A stretch of DNA of 64,000 bases, from NCBI RefSeq assembly GCF_002102345.1, contig NZ_LQPP01000041.1, positions 62,001-126,000 of the forward strand. The letters are read 5' to 3'. Positions 23,733-32,644 of this stretch are shown in pieces. The notes under the pieces are model-generated. The model was given only the letters and a program-made list of their open reading frames with translations, had not been told where the DNA came from and did no database searches. The position numbers were made by a program, and so were the translations under genes. The stretch comes from Mycolicibacterium peregrinum. Lineage in GTDB: Bacteria; Actinomycetota; Actinomycetes; Mycobacteriales; Mycobacteriaceae. The first letter of the stretch is position 1. Every line of letters starts with the position of its first letter.

Positions 23733-26669
23733 TCACCACCCTTCGGTGAGCACCCGGTCCAGCGCGTCGACGTAGAAATCGGCTGCCACGGCATCGATAC
23801 ACAACGGCGGCTTGGTCTTCAGGATGTTCTGGTGATCGCCCGTCGGCTGGATGATCACCCCGAGTTCCAGCATCCGGTCACAGATGAGGGCCGTTTCCTC
23901 GGTCGCCGGCTCGAGAGTGTCGGGATCGCGGATCATCTCGACGCCGAGGTACAGGCCGACGCCATGGACGGTGCCGATGATCGGATGCCGCTCGGCCAGT
24001 TCCTCCAGTCGCGACTTCAGGTGAGCGCCGACGCGGGACGCGTTGCCTTGCAGGTCTTCGTCGTTCAGCACGTCGAGCACCGTCATTCCGATCGCGCATG
24101 ACAGTGGACTGCCGCCGGTGGAGGAGAAGAAGTAGCCCTGGCTGCGGAAGGCCTCGGCGATCGCGCGGCTGGTGACCACCGCCCCCAGCGGATAGCCGTT
24201 ACCGACCGATTTGGCCATCGACACAATGTCGGGGACGACACCCTGCTGGTGGAAGCCCCAAAACCATTCGCCCAGACGGCCGTAACCGACCTGCACTTCA
24301 TCCGCGACCGCGTATCCGCCCGCCCCGCGCACCGCCGCGTAGACCTGCGGCAGGTATCCGTCGGGTAGGGCCATGCCGCCGGCGTTGCCGTAGACCGTTT
24401 CGCAGATGAACGCAGCTGGGGCGCGCCCCTCGGCGATCAACTGGTCGATCTGGGCCACCGCGTCCACCGCGTATCGCCCGATCTCGCTGCCGCGGTACTT
24501 GCCGCGGAAGCTGTTGGGCGATTCGACGGTGTGCACCCAATCCGGCCGGGTGGTAAGCGCATTCGGGTTGTCCGCGGTGGAGGTCGACACGGCATCGGTG
24601 CCGTACGTCCAACCGTGATACGCCTCGCGCATCGCCACCACATCGGGGCGCCCGGCCGCCGCGGTCGCCAACCGTAGCGCCAGGTCGCTGGCCTCAGATC
24701 CGGAGTTGACCAGGAATACCGTGTCGAGCGGATCGGGCAGGAGCCCGGCAAGGCGTTCGCTGAATTCGACGACGGAGGCATAGTTGAACCGCGAGTTGGT
24801 GTTCAGCTTGCGCAGCTGTCGGGCCGCTGCCGCCGCGACCCGGGGGTGCGCGTGGCCCAACACCGTGACGTTGTTGACCATGTCCAGATAGCAACGTCCG
24901 CTGGTGGACATCAGGAAGTGTCGCCAGCCCCGTTCGATCCGTGGCGGCCGGCGGTAGTAGTGCTCCTGCACGGGTGCGAACGCCCGGTCGCGCCGGGCCA
25001 TCAGATCAGGCTCGGCATGTTCGGCGGGTAGTGCCGGTAATCCGAGCAGTGGGCGAGGATCTCGGCACAGTGCCAGCCACCCGGGGGCGAGTGCGGGTGT
25101 GGTCAGGTGCGGTGCCACCGGCGCGCCGACCGGCCGCACTGCGAGTTCGACACGTTGACCCGGTTCGGCCACGCCCAACCCGTCTCCCGACCCCGCGCTC
25201 ACTCCGGTCAAAGTCAGCTCGAAGTCAGTGCCGCGCAAGGTCACCGCAGAGGCTGAGCGATCGGTGACCTCACCGCTGAAAGGCATTACCAGCGAGGTGG
25301 ATTCAGCGACCCACAAGCTGATTCCGGTCGGCACCACGGCCGGCTCGTCCTGGCTCAACGCGGGAGCCTGCGAGATCTGCGGTTGTCCGTACCGGGTCAC
25401 CACCAAGGCGGCCCCGTCGGCCAGTGCGGACCTGGCCAATTGGTCTTCGATATCGGATTTCACCCAGCCGCCGGCCATGAAGGCGTCGCTCAGATCATCG
25501 GAGGTCGCGGATAGATCCAGCGTCACCGCCGGCCCCGGCGCGGTGAGCATCGGCCGGTCCACGGGCACCGGCGCGGGCGGTGCGGCCAGATCGAGGTCGG
25601 CCTTGATCAGTGCCGTCATCACATCCATCGGCACCGAGGTGGCGGACTCGAACATCTGCCACTCGCCGTCGGATTGCTCGGTGAGATAGTCGTTGTCCGG
25701 GTCGAAACCGGCCTGATGTGCGCCGCTGACGATCAGCACAGCCGTGCGCAGAACCAGCAACGGCCACAACGCTTCTGCCTCGGCAACGCTCAAGGGCCGG
25801 ATGGCGTGGAAGGCCCGGATGCCGGGCAGCACGGACCTCGGGTCGGCTCCGGGATGTTGCAGTACCGAGGACAGTGTGATGGCCAGTTCGCTCACGGCCC
25901 AACTGTCGGCCAGATCGCCGAGATCGATGATGCCGTCGGGGTGCACGGCACCGCCCACGCCCCGCGAGACCACGACATTGGCGTCGGTCAGGTCCATGTG
26001 CACGGCCTGCCGGGGCAGTGCGTCGGCCAGTGGTGCGATGCGCGCCCACGACTCATGGGCCACGGTCTCCAGTCGGGAACGTGCAGCGTCGTCGTCGACG
26101 TGAGCTGCCAGGCGCGACACCACCTCGGCGCCGTAACGCAGGTCCCACTGCAGGATCCGGTCGAGGCCGGGATGGCTGAAACCGGCCAATGCTCGGCTGA
26201 CCCGCCCGGCCAGTGCTCCCAGTTCGGCGACCGTGGCCGGCGGCAGGTAGCCGGACTCGATGAGGGTTCCGCCGGGCAGGTGTCGCAGCAGTCGCACGTG
26301 AGCGGTGTCGTCGGTCTGGTTCAGGCCCAGACCATTTACCGCAGTGAGCTTTTCGCCTCGTTGGTTGGGTAACGCCTGCGCCACCCGCAAATCCGGTTCG
26401 GCTGCTGCGATCAGGTCCGCGGCCAACTCCTGAGCGGTCAGCTCGATCTCGTTGAACGCGGGGTTCGCGATTTTCAGCACCGCGGTGATCGTGTCGCCGT
26501 CACTCACCAGGAAATTCTTATCCTGTTGGCTGCCCAGCGATTTCACGTTTGCCTGTACGCCGAAGTGGGTGGCCAGGATGTCGCGGGCGGATGATTCACC
26601 GACCTGGGGTGCGGGCAGCTCGGGCTGGCGCAGAAAGTTGAAGCCTACGGTGTCGCGGGTGGTGCTCAC
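23733..26669 (-). CDS. Phosphotransferase/class III aminotransferase fusion
   Basis: A 978-residue multidomain protein. Residues 1-350 form an APH-like kinase domain, with the catalytic loop HMDLTDANVVV and metal segment GIIDLGD. Residues about 420-560 form a beta-rich linker with a M23-peptidase-like segment (PTGISLWVAESTSLVMPFSG) that lacks obvious zinc ligands. Residues about 580-978 are a class III aminotransferase, with DEVQVGYGR and the PLP lysine in SMAKSVGNGYPLG. Such fusions often act on hydroxylysine, ethanolamine phosphate or similar phospho-amino compounds, releasing ammonia and phosphate. The GTG start overlaps the upstream hydrolase by 4 bases. Confidence 0.9.
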   Translation of the reverse strand: MSTTRDTVGFNFLRQPELPAPQVGESSARDILATHFGVQANVKSLGSQQDKNFLVSDGDTITAVLKIANPAFNEIELTAQELAADLIAAAEPDLRVAQALPNQRGEKLTAVNGLGLNQTDDTAHVRLLRHLPGGTLIESGYLPPATVAELGALAGRVSRALAGFSHPGLDRILQWDLRYGAEVVSRLAAHVDDDAARSRLETVAHESWARIAPLADALPRQAVHMDLTDANVVVSRGVGGAVHPDGIIDLGDLADSWAVSELAITLSSVLQHPGADPRSVLPGIRAFHAIRPLSVAEAEALWPLLVLRTAVLIVSGAHQAGFDPDNDYLTEQSDGEWQMFESATSVPMDVMTALIKADLDLAAPPAPVPVDRPMLTAPGPAVTLDLSATSDDLSDAFMAGGWVKSDIEDQLARSALADGAALVVTRYGQPQISQAPALSQDEPAVVPTGISLWVAESTSLVMPFSGEVTDRSASAVTLRGTDFELTLTGVSAGSGDGLGVAEPGQRVELAVRPVGAPVAPHLTTPALAPGWLALCRDPRPLLGLPALPAEHAEPDLMARRDRAFAPVQEHYYRRPPRIERGWRHFLMSTSGRCYLDMVNNVTVLGHAHPRVAAAAARQLRKLNTNSRFNYASVVEFSERLAGLLPDPLDTVFLVNSGSEASDLALRLATAAAGRPDVVAMREAYHGWTYGTDAVSTSTADNPNALTTRPDWVHTVESPNSFRGKYRGSEIGRYAVDAVAQIDQLIAEGRAPAAFICETVYGNAGGMALPDGYLPQVYAAVRGAGGYAVADEVQVGYGRLGEWFWGFHQQGVVPDIVSMAKSVGNGYPLGAVVTSRAIAEAFRSQGYFFSSTGGSPLSCAIGMTVLDVLNDEDLQGNASRVGAHLKSRLEELAERHPIIGTVHGVGLYLGVEMIRDPDTLEPATEETALICDRMLELGVIIQPTGDHQNILKTKPPLCIDAVAADFYVDALDRVLTEGW

Positions 26670-27544
26670 CGCCCGACGAACTCCACGACGACCTCGGTGA
26701 ATGCGTCGTTGTCATCCCCGGCGGCGGTGTGCCCCGCATCGGACAACTCGACGAACTCGGCGGCAGGCACCTTCTCCAGAAAGTCCTGCACGCCCTCGGG
26801 GCTCACCACGTCGGAGAGCTTGCCGCGGATCAGCAGGATCGGGATGGTCAGGTTCATCGCGGCTGATTCCAGCTTGTCCACCCGGGCGAACGGATCGTCC
26901 TCGGGCTTGGTGAGGAAGGCCGGATCCCAGTGCCAGTACCAGCGGCCGTCGCGCTCCCGCAGGTTCTTCTTCAGCCCCTCCGGGCTGCGCGGCTTCGTGC
27001 GGTGGGGCAGGTAGGCCGAGACCGCCTCGGCAGCCTGTTCGAGGGAGTCGAAACCGTCCACGTTGGTGAACATGAAGTCGCGGATACGCGCGCTGCCGCT
27101 CTTCTCGAACCGGGGCACCACATCGACCAGCACGAGTTTGGTGACGAGCTCCGGTCCGGCCTCGTGGGACGCCAGGATGCTGGTCAGCCCGCCCATGCTG
27201 GCCCCGATCAGCACCACGGGGCGGCCGACTTGATACAGCACGTGCTGCACGTCGGAGCTCAGTGCTTCCACCGAATAGTTCGCGCTGGGGGAGCGGTCGC
27301 TGTCGCCGTGGCCGCGCGCGTCGAGCGCAATCACGTGCAAGCCGTCGTCGGCCAGGATCTGCCCGGTGTTCTTCCAGGAGTACCGGTTCTGCCCGCCGCC
27401 GTGAAGTAGCAGAACTGTAGGTCGGTCAGCAGCGGATGCGGCGTCGCGGTTCCATTCGTCGCCGACCAGATTCAGATCGTCGACGCCCCGGAACGTGACG
27501 ATGCGTGACTCGCTGTGCGCGGTTTTCCCGGTGCTCACGGACAT
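26666..27544 (-). CDS. Alpha/beta hydrolase
   Basis: A 292-residue alpha/beta-hydrolase fold protein. The oxyanion HGGGQ, the nucleophile elbow GASMGG and the C-terminal His in DAGHTAAGD are visible, with a probable Asp in GKLSDVV. A cap domain lies between. It may cleave an ester or lactone. The ATG at 27544 is the only reasonable start. Its stop overlaps the start of the aminotransferase fusion by 4 bases, so the two are translated together. Confidence 0.9.
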   Translation of the reverse strand: MSVSTGKTAHSESRIVTFRGVDDLNLVGDEWNRDAASAADRPTVLLLHGGGQNRYSWKNTGQILADDGLHVIALDARGHGDSDRSPSANYSVEALSSDVQHVLYQVGRPVVLIGASMGGLTSILASHEAGPELVTKLVLVDVVPRFEKSGSARIRDFMFTNVDGFDSLEQAAEAVSAYLPHRTKPRSPEGLKKNLRERDGRWYWHWDPAFLTKPEDDPFARVDKLESAAMNLTIPILLIRGKLSDVVSPEGVQDFLEKVPAAEFVELSDAGHTAAGDDNDAFTEVVVEFVGR

Positions 27545-27623
27545 TCCTCTCGGCAGGCCCCGGAAGTCACGTTACCCAGGGGTGTTTTCGTCGCATCTGC
27601 GACCCGTACAAGCGGGCCGTTTC

Positions 27624-27629
27624 TAGAAT
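27624..27629 (+). promoter_or_regulatory. -10 element for a leaderless TetR mRNA
   Basis: TAGAAT lies 8 bases before the GTG at 27638, with no ribosome-binding site in between. This is the typical distance for a leaderless mycobacterial start. Confidence 0.5.
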
Positions 27630-27637
27630 CGTCAATC

Positions 27638-28279
27638 GTGCGGATTGATCCAGGTATCGAGCCGGATGACGCGGCGCGCGACGCCGCCGAGCGCCGCGCG
27701 ATCATCAGGGCCGCCTTCAGCTGCCTTGCCGAGCCCCACACCGGTGCCGTGCCGATCGCAGCGGTGCTGGCTCGCGCCGGGCTGTCCACCCGGGCTTTCT
27801 ACCGCCACTTCGAATCCAAGGACGCGCTGTTCCTGGCCATGCAGCAGAGCGCGGGCAGGGCGTTGGGCCGCAGGCTCGACGAGATCGCCGACGACACCGA
27901 TGGGTCGCCCGGGGAACAGCTCGAGCAGTGGATCAGGGTGTCGTTCGACGTCATACACGACGCCCGACTGCGTGGGCAGGCGTTGGTTCTGGATCTCGAG
28001 GAGGTTCGCTCGGCCAAGGGCTATCTCTACGGGCAGGAACAGTGGCGGATCGACCGCGAACGGTCGCTGGCGGCCTTACTGCGCCGCGGCCTGGACGACG
28101 GATCGTTTCCGCTGACCAGGCCGGAGCGGGATGCCGCGGCCATCCGGGCAGTCGTCAGCCATGAGTTGTCCCGGCTGGGAGCCGACGGCGATTGGGAGGG
28201 TGCGTGCGCCGCCGCGGTGGACTTTGCGCTGCGCGCAGTGGGGGCGCGCATCACGTGCAAAGAGCCCGGCAGCTCGTAA
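27638..28279 (+). CDS. TetR-family regulator
   Basis: A 213-residue TetR protein. The helix-turn-helix is clear at about residues 42-66 (VPIAAVLARAGLSTRAFYRH then FESKDALF). The GTG at 27638 is chosen because of a TAGAAT -10 element just upstream; a longer upstream frame reads through the promoter of the divergent hydrolase. The divergent alpha/beta hydrolase-aminotransferase operon is its likely target. The ligand is unknown. Confidence 0.88.
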   Translation: MRIDPGIEPDDAARDAAERRAIIRAAFSCLAEPHTGAVPIAAVLARAGLSTRAFYRHFESKDALFLAMQQSAGRALGRRLDEIADDTDGSPGEQLEQWIRVSFDVIHDARLRGQALVLDLEEVRSAKGYLYGQEQWRIDRERSLAALLRRGLDDGSFPLTRPERDAAAIRAVVSHELSRLGADGDWEGACAAAVDFALRAVGARITCKEPGSS

Positions 28280-28412
28280 AGGCGGCCACCCGCGAGGCGT
28301 ATCCGGGACTGCCGGTACCGCTGATGACGGTGTGACCGGTGCCACGTACGTTGGACCGCACGCGTGCTCTTGTCGCACGCGCGATACCGCAGTGCCACCG
28401 AGGAGCAGATGT

Positions 28413-29081
28413 ATGGCAGACGACAGCGCCGACGCCGAGTCGGTCGAGCCGACCGAGGCCGAGGAGCCGAGCCCGTCCGCCCCAGAACCCGAGGCCGAGG
28501 CAGTCGAACAAACCGAAGAGGCCGACAAGGACGCCGACGGTGAGGTCACTGAGGAAGAGTCGGACAAGGCCGAGCACACGGCCCCCGAACGCCGCCAATT
28601 CCTGCGCTCGCAGACCGCGGCGGTTCTCGGTGGGGTGCTCGTCGTCGCCCTCGTGGCGTTGACCGGTTGGCTGGGCTATGGCTACTACCAGGTCCATCAG
28701 GAACAGCAGCGACGTGACCTGTTCATGGAAACTGCCCGCCAAGGCGCGACGAACCTGACAAGCATCGACTGGGAGCACGCCGAAGACGATGTCCAGCGAG
28801 TGCTCGACTCATCGACCGGACGGTTCTACGACGACTTCGAGAAACGGTCGAAATCCTTCCTGGACGTGGTCAAACAGATCAAGTCGAAGTCGGTGGGCAC
28901 CGTGACCGCATCTGCTTTGCAGTCCTACTCGGAGGACAAGGCGGACGTGCTCATGTCCGTGACCGTTCGGTCCACGAATGCGGGCGTGCCCAAGCAGGAT
29001 CCCCAGGTGTGGCGAATGGTGTTGACAGTGCAGGATATTGAGGGCAAGGCGAAGGTTTCCAACGTGGAGTTCATCCAGTGA
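28413..29081 (+). CDS. Mce-associated membrane protein (orphan)
   Basis: A 222-residue protein with an acidic, Glu/Asp/Ala-rich N-terminal region of about 60 residues, one transmembrane segment (AAVLGGVLVVALVALTGWLG) and an external domain with the pattern of Mce-associated proteins (YDDFEKRSKSFLDVVKQIKSKS; VLMSVTVRSTNAG). This family stabilises Mce lipid transporters. The ATG at 28413 has an AGGAG ribosome-binding site. It overlaps the next gene by 4 bases. No mce genes are in the window, so it is an orphan member, perhaps of the Rv1362c/Rv1363c type. Confidence 0.85.
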   Translation: MADDSADAESVEPTEAEEPSPSAPEPEAEAVEQTEEADKDADGEVTEEESDKAEHTAPERRQFLRSQTAAVLGGVLVVALVALTGWLGYGYYQVHQEQQRRDLFMETARQGATNLTSIDWEHAEDDVQRVLDSSTGRFYDDFEKRSKSFLDVVKQIKSKSVGTVTASALQSYSEDKADVLMSVTVRSTNAGVPKQDPQVWRMVLTVQDIEGKAKVSNVEFIQ

Positions 29082-29854
29082 GCGGCCGGCACAAGATGCC
29101 GCCCGCGGGGCGTCGTAAGGCCGCAGCCGAATCCGCAGAGATCGCCGAGCCCGTAGCCGCCGAGCCGGTCAGCCTAGAGACGACGAGCCCTGAACCGGAC
29201 AGCTTCGAGGAGGCGCCCGCGGAGGTCGTAATCGAGGAATCGGCCGGGCCCGCCGACGAGTCCGTCGTCGTCGACGAAGCCGATGAGCCCGCTGACGAAG
29301 TGGACGAAACCGAAGAAGCCGACGAGGTTGTGGAGCCCGCGGAGCACGCCGAAGAGGCCGAACCGTCCCGCGCCCGCGCTCGGGTCGGCCTGCCTGTCGT
29401 GCTGGCGATCATCGCGTTGGTGTTGGCCACGGCCTCTGGGGTGCTGCGCTGGCTGACCGTCTCGCAGAACGAAAGTGACACGGCCCGAGTCGAATCGGTT
29501 CAGGCCGCCAAGGACATCACCGCCCAGATGCTGTCGTATGAGACCGAAACCGTCGACCAGCAGCTCACCGCGGCCCGCGACCGGATGACCGGAGAATTTC
29601 GCGGTACCTACACAGCGATGATCAACGAGGTGATCCCCGCCGCGCACGCGCAGCGGATCGCGGCAGTCGCCGACGTATTGGAGGCTGGGACCGCGAGCGC
29701 GAAACCGGACCGCGTCGAGTTGGTGCTGTTCGTCAATCAGAGTGTCCAGGTCGGCGACGAAATGCCGAAGAAGCACCCGTCGGTGGCGCGGGTGACGATG
29801 GTCAAAGACGATGGCCAATGGCTGATGTCCGAGTACGAGCCGGTGCCGCTGTGA
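29078..29854 (+). CDS. Second Mce-associated membrane protein (orphan)
   Basis: A 258-residue protein with a long acidic N-terminal region (residues about 15-100), one transmembrane segment (VGLPVVLAIIALVLATASGV) and a C-terminal Mce-associated domain (TGEFRGTYTAMINEVIPAAHA; VELVLFVNQSVQVG; MVKDDGQWLMSEYEPV). The GTG start overlaps the previous stop by 4 bases, and its own stop overlaps the next GTG by 4 bases, so the three genes are translationally coupled. It probably pairs with the preceding protein at the membrane. Confidence 0.85.
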   Translation: MSGRHKMPPAGRRKAAAESAEIAEPVAAEPVSLETTSPEPDSFEEAPAEVVIEESAGPADESVVVDEADEPADEVDETEEADEVVEPAEHAEEAEPSRARARVGLPVVLAIIALVLATASGVLRWLTVSQNESDTARVESVQAAKDITAQMLSYETETVDQQLTAARDRMTGEFRGTYTAMINEVIPAAHAQRIAAVADVLEAGTASAKPDRVELVLFVNQSVQVGDEMPKKHPSVARVTMVKDDGQWLMSEYEPVPL

Positions 29855-30756
29855 CCGAGCCGCGCTGGATCGATGTCGCCACCTCTGCAGTACAACTGCG
29901 GGCGTTGGCGTGGGGGCCCGATGACGGCCCGGTGGCGTTGTGCCTACACGGATTTCCCGACACCGCCTACGGCTGGCGCAAGGTCGCCCCGATCTTGGCG
30001 GAGGCCGGCTGGAAAGTGGTGGCACCGTTCATGCGGGGCTACGTGCCCTCGTCGATTCCTGCCGACGGCAGCTATCACGTCGCTGCGCTGATGGACGACG
30101 CGCTGAACCTCTTGCAGGCGGTCGGCCCGACGGGGCGTGACGTGATCATCGGCCATGACTGGGGTGCCATGGCGGCAGCGGGAGTGGCCGCGCTGCCGGA
30201 CAACCCGTTCGCCAGAGCGGTGATCATGTCGGTACCGCCGATGGCCTCGTTCCAACCGCTGGGACGGGTGCCTGACGCCGGCAAGCTGATGGCTCAGCTG
30301 CCGCGTCAGGCACTGCGCAGCTGGTACATGATGTACTTCCAATTGCCTTGGCTGCCTGAACGTTCTGCGTCCTGGGTGGTGCCGCGGTTGTGGAAGACGT
30401 GGTCGCCGGGATACGACGCCGCCGAGGACCTGCGCCACGTCGACGCCGCCATCGGGGCGCCGGACCGCTGGCGCGCCGCGCTGGGCTACTACCGGGCCAC
30501 GATCCGGATGAGCAAGCCACCGGCCCAGTACGCCGAGCTGCACGAGCACGTGGCGTTGCCGCCGGTGCTGCCGTCGCTGTATCTGCACGGTACCGATGAC
30601 GGCTGTGCCGCACCGGATTACATCCGCTGGGTGCGCGAGGTGCTGCCCGCAGGCAGCGACACCCATGTCGTCGAATCCGGTGGTCACTTCCTGCAACTCG
30701 ATCAGCCCGACGCCACAGCGGCTCGCATCCTGGACTTCGTCGGACGTGCCGGTTAA
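29851..30756 (+). CDS. Epoxide hydrolase-like alpha/beta hydrolase
   Basis: A 301-residue alpha/beta-hydrolase with the epoxide hydrolase/haloalkane dehalogenase signature: oxyanion HGFPDTAYGWR and nucleophile Asp in GHDWGAMAA. The catalytic His is in ESGGHFLQLDQP, and the cap domain carries aromatic residues. The GTG at 29851 overlaps the Mce-associated gene by 4 bases. It is followed, with an 11-base overlap, by a WS/DGAT-like gene, so all four proteins are probably made together. Lipid epoxides or esters are plausible substrates. Confidence 0.88.
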   Translation: MTEPRWIDVATSAVQLRALAWGPDDGPVALCLHGFPDTAYGWRKVAPILAEAGWKVVAPFMRGYVPSSIPADGSYHVAALMDDALNLLQAVGPTGRDVIIGHDWGAMAAAGVAALPDNPFARAVIMSVPPMASFQPLGRVPDAGKLMAQLPRQALRSWYMMYFQLPWLPERSASWVVPRLWKTWSPGYDAAEDLRHVDAAIGAPDRWRAALGYYRATIRMSKPPAQYAELHEHVALPPVLPSLYLHGTDDGCAAPDYIRWVREVLPAGSDTHVVESGGHFLQLDQPDATAARILDFVGRAG

Positions 30757-32002
30757 CCGACTCACTGCGGTCGATGCGCAGATGTTCTGGATGTCGTCCA
30801 GGATGCCCAACGACACGTTCCTGCTGTACGGATTCGACGGTGTACCCGTCGATCTGTCCGGGGTGCTCGCCGAGTTGGCTGCCAATGCCCGCACCAGCCC
30901 GGACCTCTCACAGCGGATCGATGACAGCGCACGGCTGCACTACCCGGCCTGGGTACCGGCTCCGGTCGACGAATTCCGGTTCGTGGTACACGATCTCGAT
31001 CAGGCGACCTGGCCGGGTTGTCTGGCCGCCCTGGGCGAGCTGGTGGACGCTCAACTCGATGCGCAGCTGGCACCGTGGCGGCTGCATGTCTTTCCCGGCG
31101 TCGAGGGGATACCCGGTGTCACTGGTGCCGGCACCGTTGCGGTCCTGCAGATCACGCACGCCCTGGGCGGCGGCGGGCGCACCTGCGGTCCGGCGGCGCT
31201 GATGTTCGGTCGTCAGGGAGCGGTTGCACCGGTCGTGCCGGTGTACGGCCACCCGGCGATGCTGCCTTGGCGGAGCATCGAAGCGGCCCGGGCGCACCGG
31301 CAGTTGGTGGCCGACACCGAGGCCGGGCGGGTGCCGCCGGCCGCGACACCACGCCTTCCTCTGCGGACCAACGACCGTCCGACAGGTGTGCGCAGTATGC
31401 GGACGGTGGTGCGGGATCGAGCGCAGCTCTCGGGTGCCACCGTGACGGTCTGTGCCCTGGCCGGAATATCCGAAGCCCTGGCCGGGCAGCTCCGTGAGCT
31501 CGGGACGGATCCGGCCGCTCTCGGCGCCGAGGTGACCATGGCGAAATCCGGTCCACGCCAGGCCTACAACCATTTCGGCACGGTCGGCGTGGGGCTGCAA
31601 CCGTCGCTGCCAGTTCAGCAGCGTCGCGCCGCGATCGCTGCTGAACTGGCGGCGCGGCGGGAACGCGCCGCACACCCGGCGATGCGGGCCTCGGAACGTG
31701 CCTTCGCCGCCACCCCGGCCCCGCTTCTGCGGTGGGGGATCGGCCAGTTCAATCCCGACGCACGTTCGGCGACGGTCACCGGGAACACCGTGGTGTCGAG
31801 TGTGAACTGCGGTGCCGCAGATTTCTCGTTCGGCGGTATGCCGGTACGGCTGGCAGCGGCGTTTCCCGGATTGTCACCGATGGTGGGGCTCACTCACTGC
31901 GTGACGGGCGTGGGGGACACCATCTCGATCAGTGTGTTCGGGGCAGAGTCGGCGATCGGGGACGTCGACGGGTATATCGAGCGGCTCGAAGCGGCGCTGT
32001 GA
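30746..32002 (+). CDS. WS/DGAT-like acyltransferase with degenerate active site
   Basis: A 418-residue protein of the wax ester synthase/diacylglycerol acyltransferase family. The N-terminal domain begins LTAVDAQMFWMSSRMPNDTF, and the C-terminal DUF1298 region ends with the VTGVGDTISISVFG segment. The family active site HHxxxDG is replaced by THALGGG around H138, so the first His and the Asp are missing and only the usual second His remains. It may be inactive, use another chemistry or bind lipid only. The GTG at 30746 overlaps the upstream hydrolase by 11 bases. Confidence 0.82.
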   Translation: MPVNRLTAVDAQMFWMSSRMPNDTFLLYGFDGVPVDLSGVLAELAANARTSPDLSQRIDDSARLHYPAWVPAPVDEFRFVVHDLDQATWPGCLAALGELVDAQLDAQLAPWRLHVFPGVEGIPGVTGAGTVAVLQITHALGGGGRTCGPAALMFGRQGAVAPVVPVYGHPAMLPWRSIEAARAHRQLVADTEAGRVPPAATPRLPLRTNDRPTGVRSMRTVVRDRAQLSGATVTVCALAGISEALAGQLRELGTDPAALGAEVTMAKSGPRQAYNHFGTVGVGLQPSLPVQQRRAAIAAELAARRERAAHPAMRASERAFAATPAPLLRWGIGQFNPDARSATVTGNTVVSSVNCGAADFSFGGMPVRLAAAFPGLSPMVGLTHCVTGVGDTISISVFGAESAIGDVDGYIERLEAAL

Positions 32003-32011
32003 CTGACAGGT

Positions 32012-32611
32012 TCAGCGGCGCAGCATCGCGATGCTGACATCCAGCGCGGACTCGAGGTAGCTCAAGTCGCCGGAGGCCAGCATCACGCTGACCCCGCCCT
32101 GGATCCCGGCCAGCAATGCGGCGCCCACCTTTTCGGCATCCAGATGGGCGGCCATCTTTCCCTGCGACTGCATGTGCCGGATACCCGCCGAGATCTCGTC
32201 GTGCCATTGCCGCAGTAGGGCTTTGGTGACCGCCTGGGCGCCGGGAGTGGTGCGGCCGATCTCCGACATCAACAGACTGAGCGGGCAGCTCTGGCCTTGG
32301 CGGCGGTAGCGTTCCACGACAGCGTCGCGCCAGCGTTGCCAGGCGGCCCATGAAGTGAGCTCGCCCAGGTAGGGCTGCTGATCCTCCAGCACCATCTGGG
32401 CTTCGCGTTCGGCCACCGCGAGCAGCAGTTGGTCCTTGCCGTCGGGAAAGTAGTGGAACAGTTGACTCTTGGAGGTCTGGGTGTGGGCGCGGATGTCGTC
32501 GAGCGTGGTGGCGGCCACCCCGTGGCTGCGGATCACCGCGGCGGCGCCCTCGATGATGCGGCGTCGGGTGGCCTCGCCCTTGGCGGTCAGTTTCTGGACT
32601 TGCAGGTCCAT
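32012..32611 (-). CDS. TetR-family regulator
   Basis: A 199-residue TetR protein with the helix-turn-helix at about residues 35-60 (TTLDDIRAHTQTSKSQLFHY then FPDGKDQLL). It belongs to the group with a TetR_C_6/16-like ligand domain often found beside SDR genes. The ATG at 32611 is the start. The 24 bases to the divergent SDR gene contain a perfect 16-base palindrome, a likely operator that serves both genes. Confidence 0.9.
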   Translation of the reverse strand: MDLQVQKLTAKGEATRRRIIEGAAAVIRSHGVAATTLDDIRAHTQTSKSQLFHYFPDGKDQLLLAVAEREAQMVLEDQQPYLGELTSWAAWQRWRDAVVERYRRQGQSCPLSLLMSEIGRTTPGAQAVTKALLRQWHDEISAGIRHMQSQGKMAAHLDAEKVGAALLAGIQGGVSVMLASGDLSYLESALDVSIAMLRR

Positions 32612-32628
32612 TTTTAGCGGCCTATACC

Positions 32629-32644
32629 TGGACTCATGAGTCCA
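32629..32644. promoter_or_regulatory. Perfect 16-base palindrome centred on the SDR start codon
   Basis: TGGACTCATGAGTCCA is its own reverse complement. The SDR ATG lies at 32636-32638, at the palindrome centre. A -10-like TATACC (32623-32628) ends 7 bases before the ATG, so the mRNA is probably leaderless and a bound TetR dimer would cover the transcription and translation start. Confidence 0.7.
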
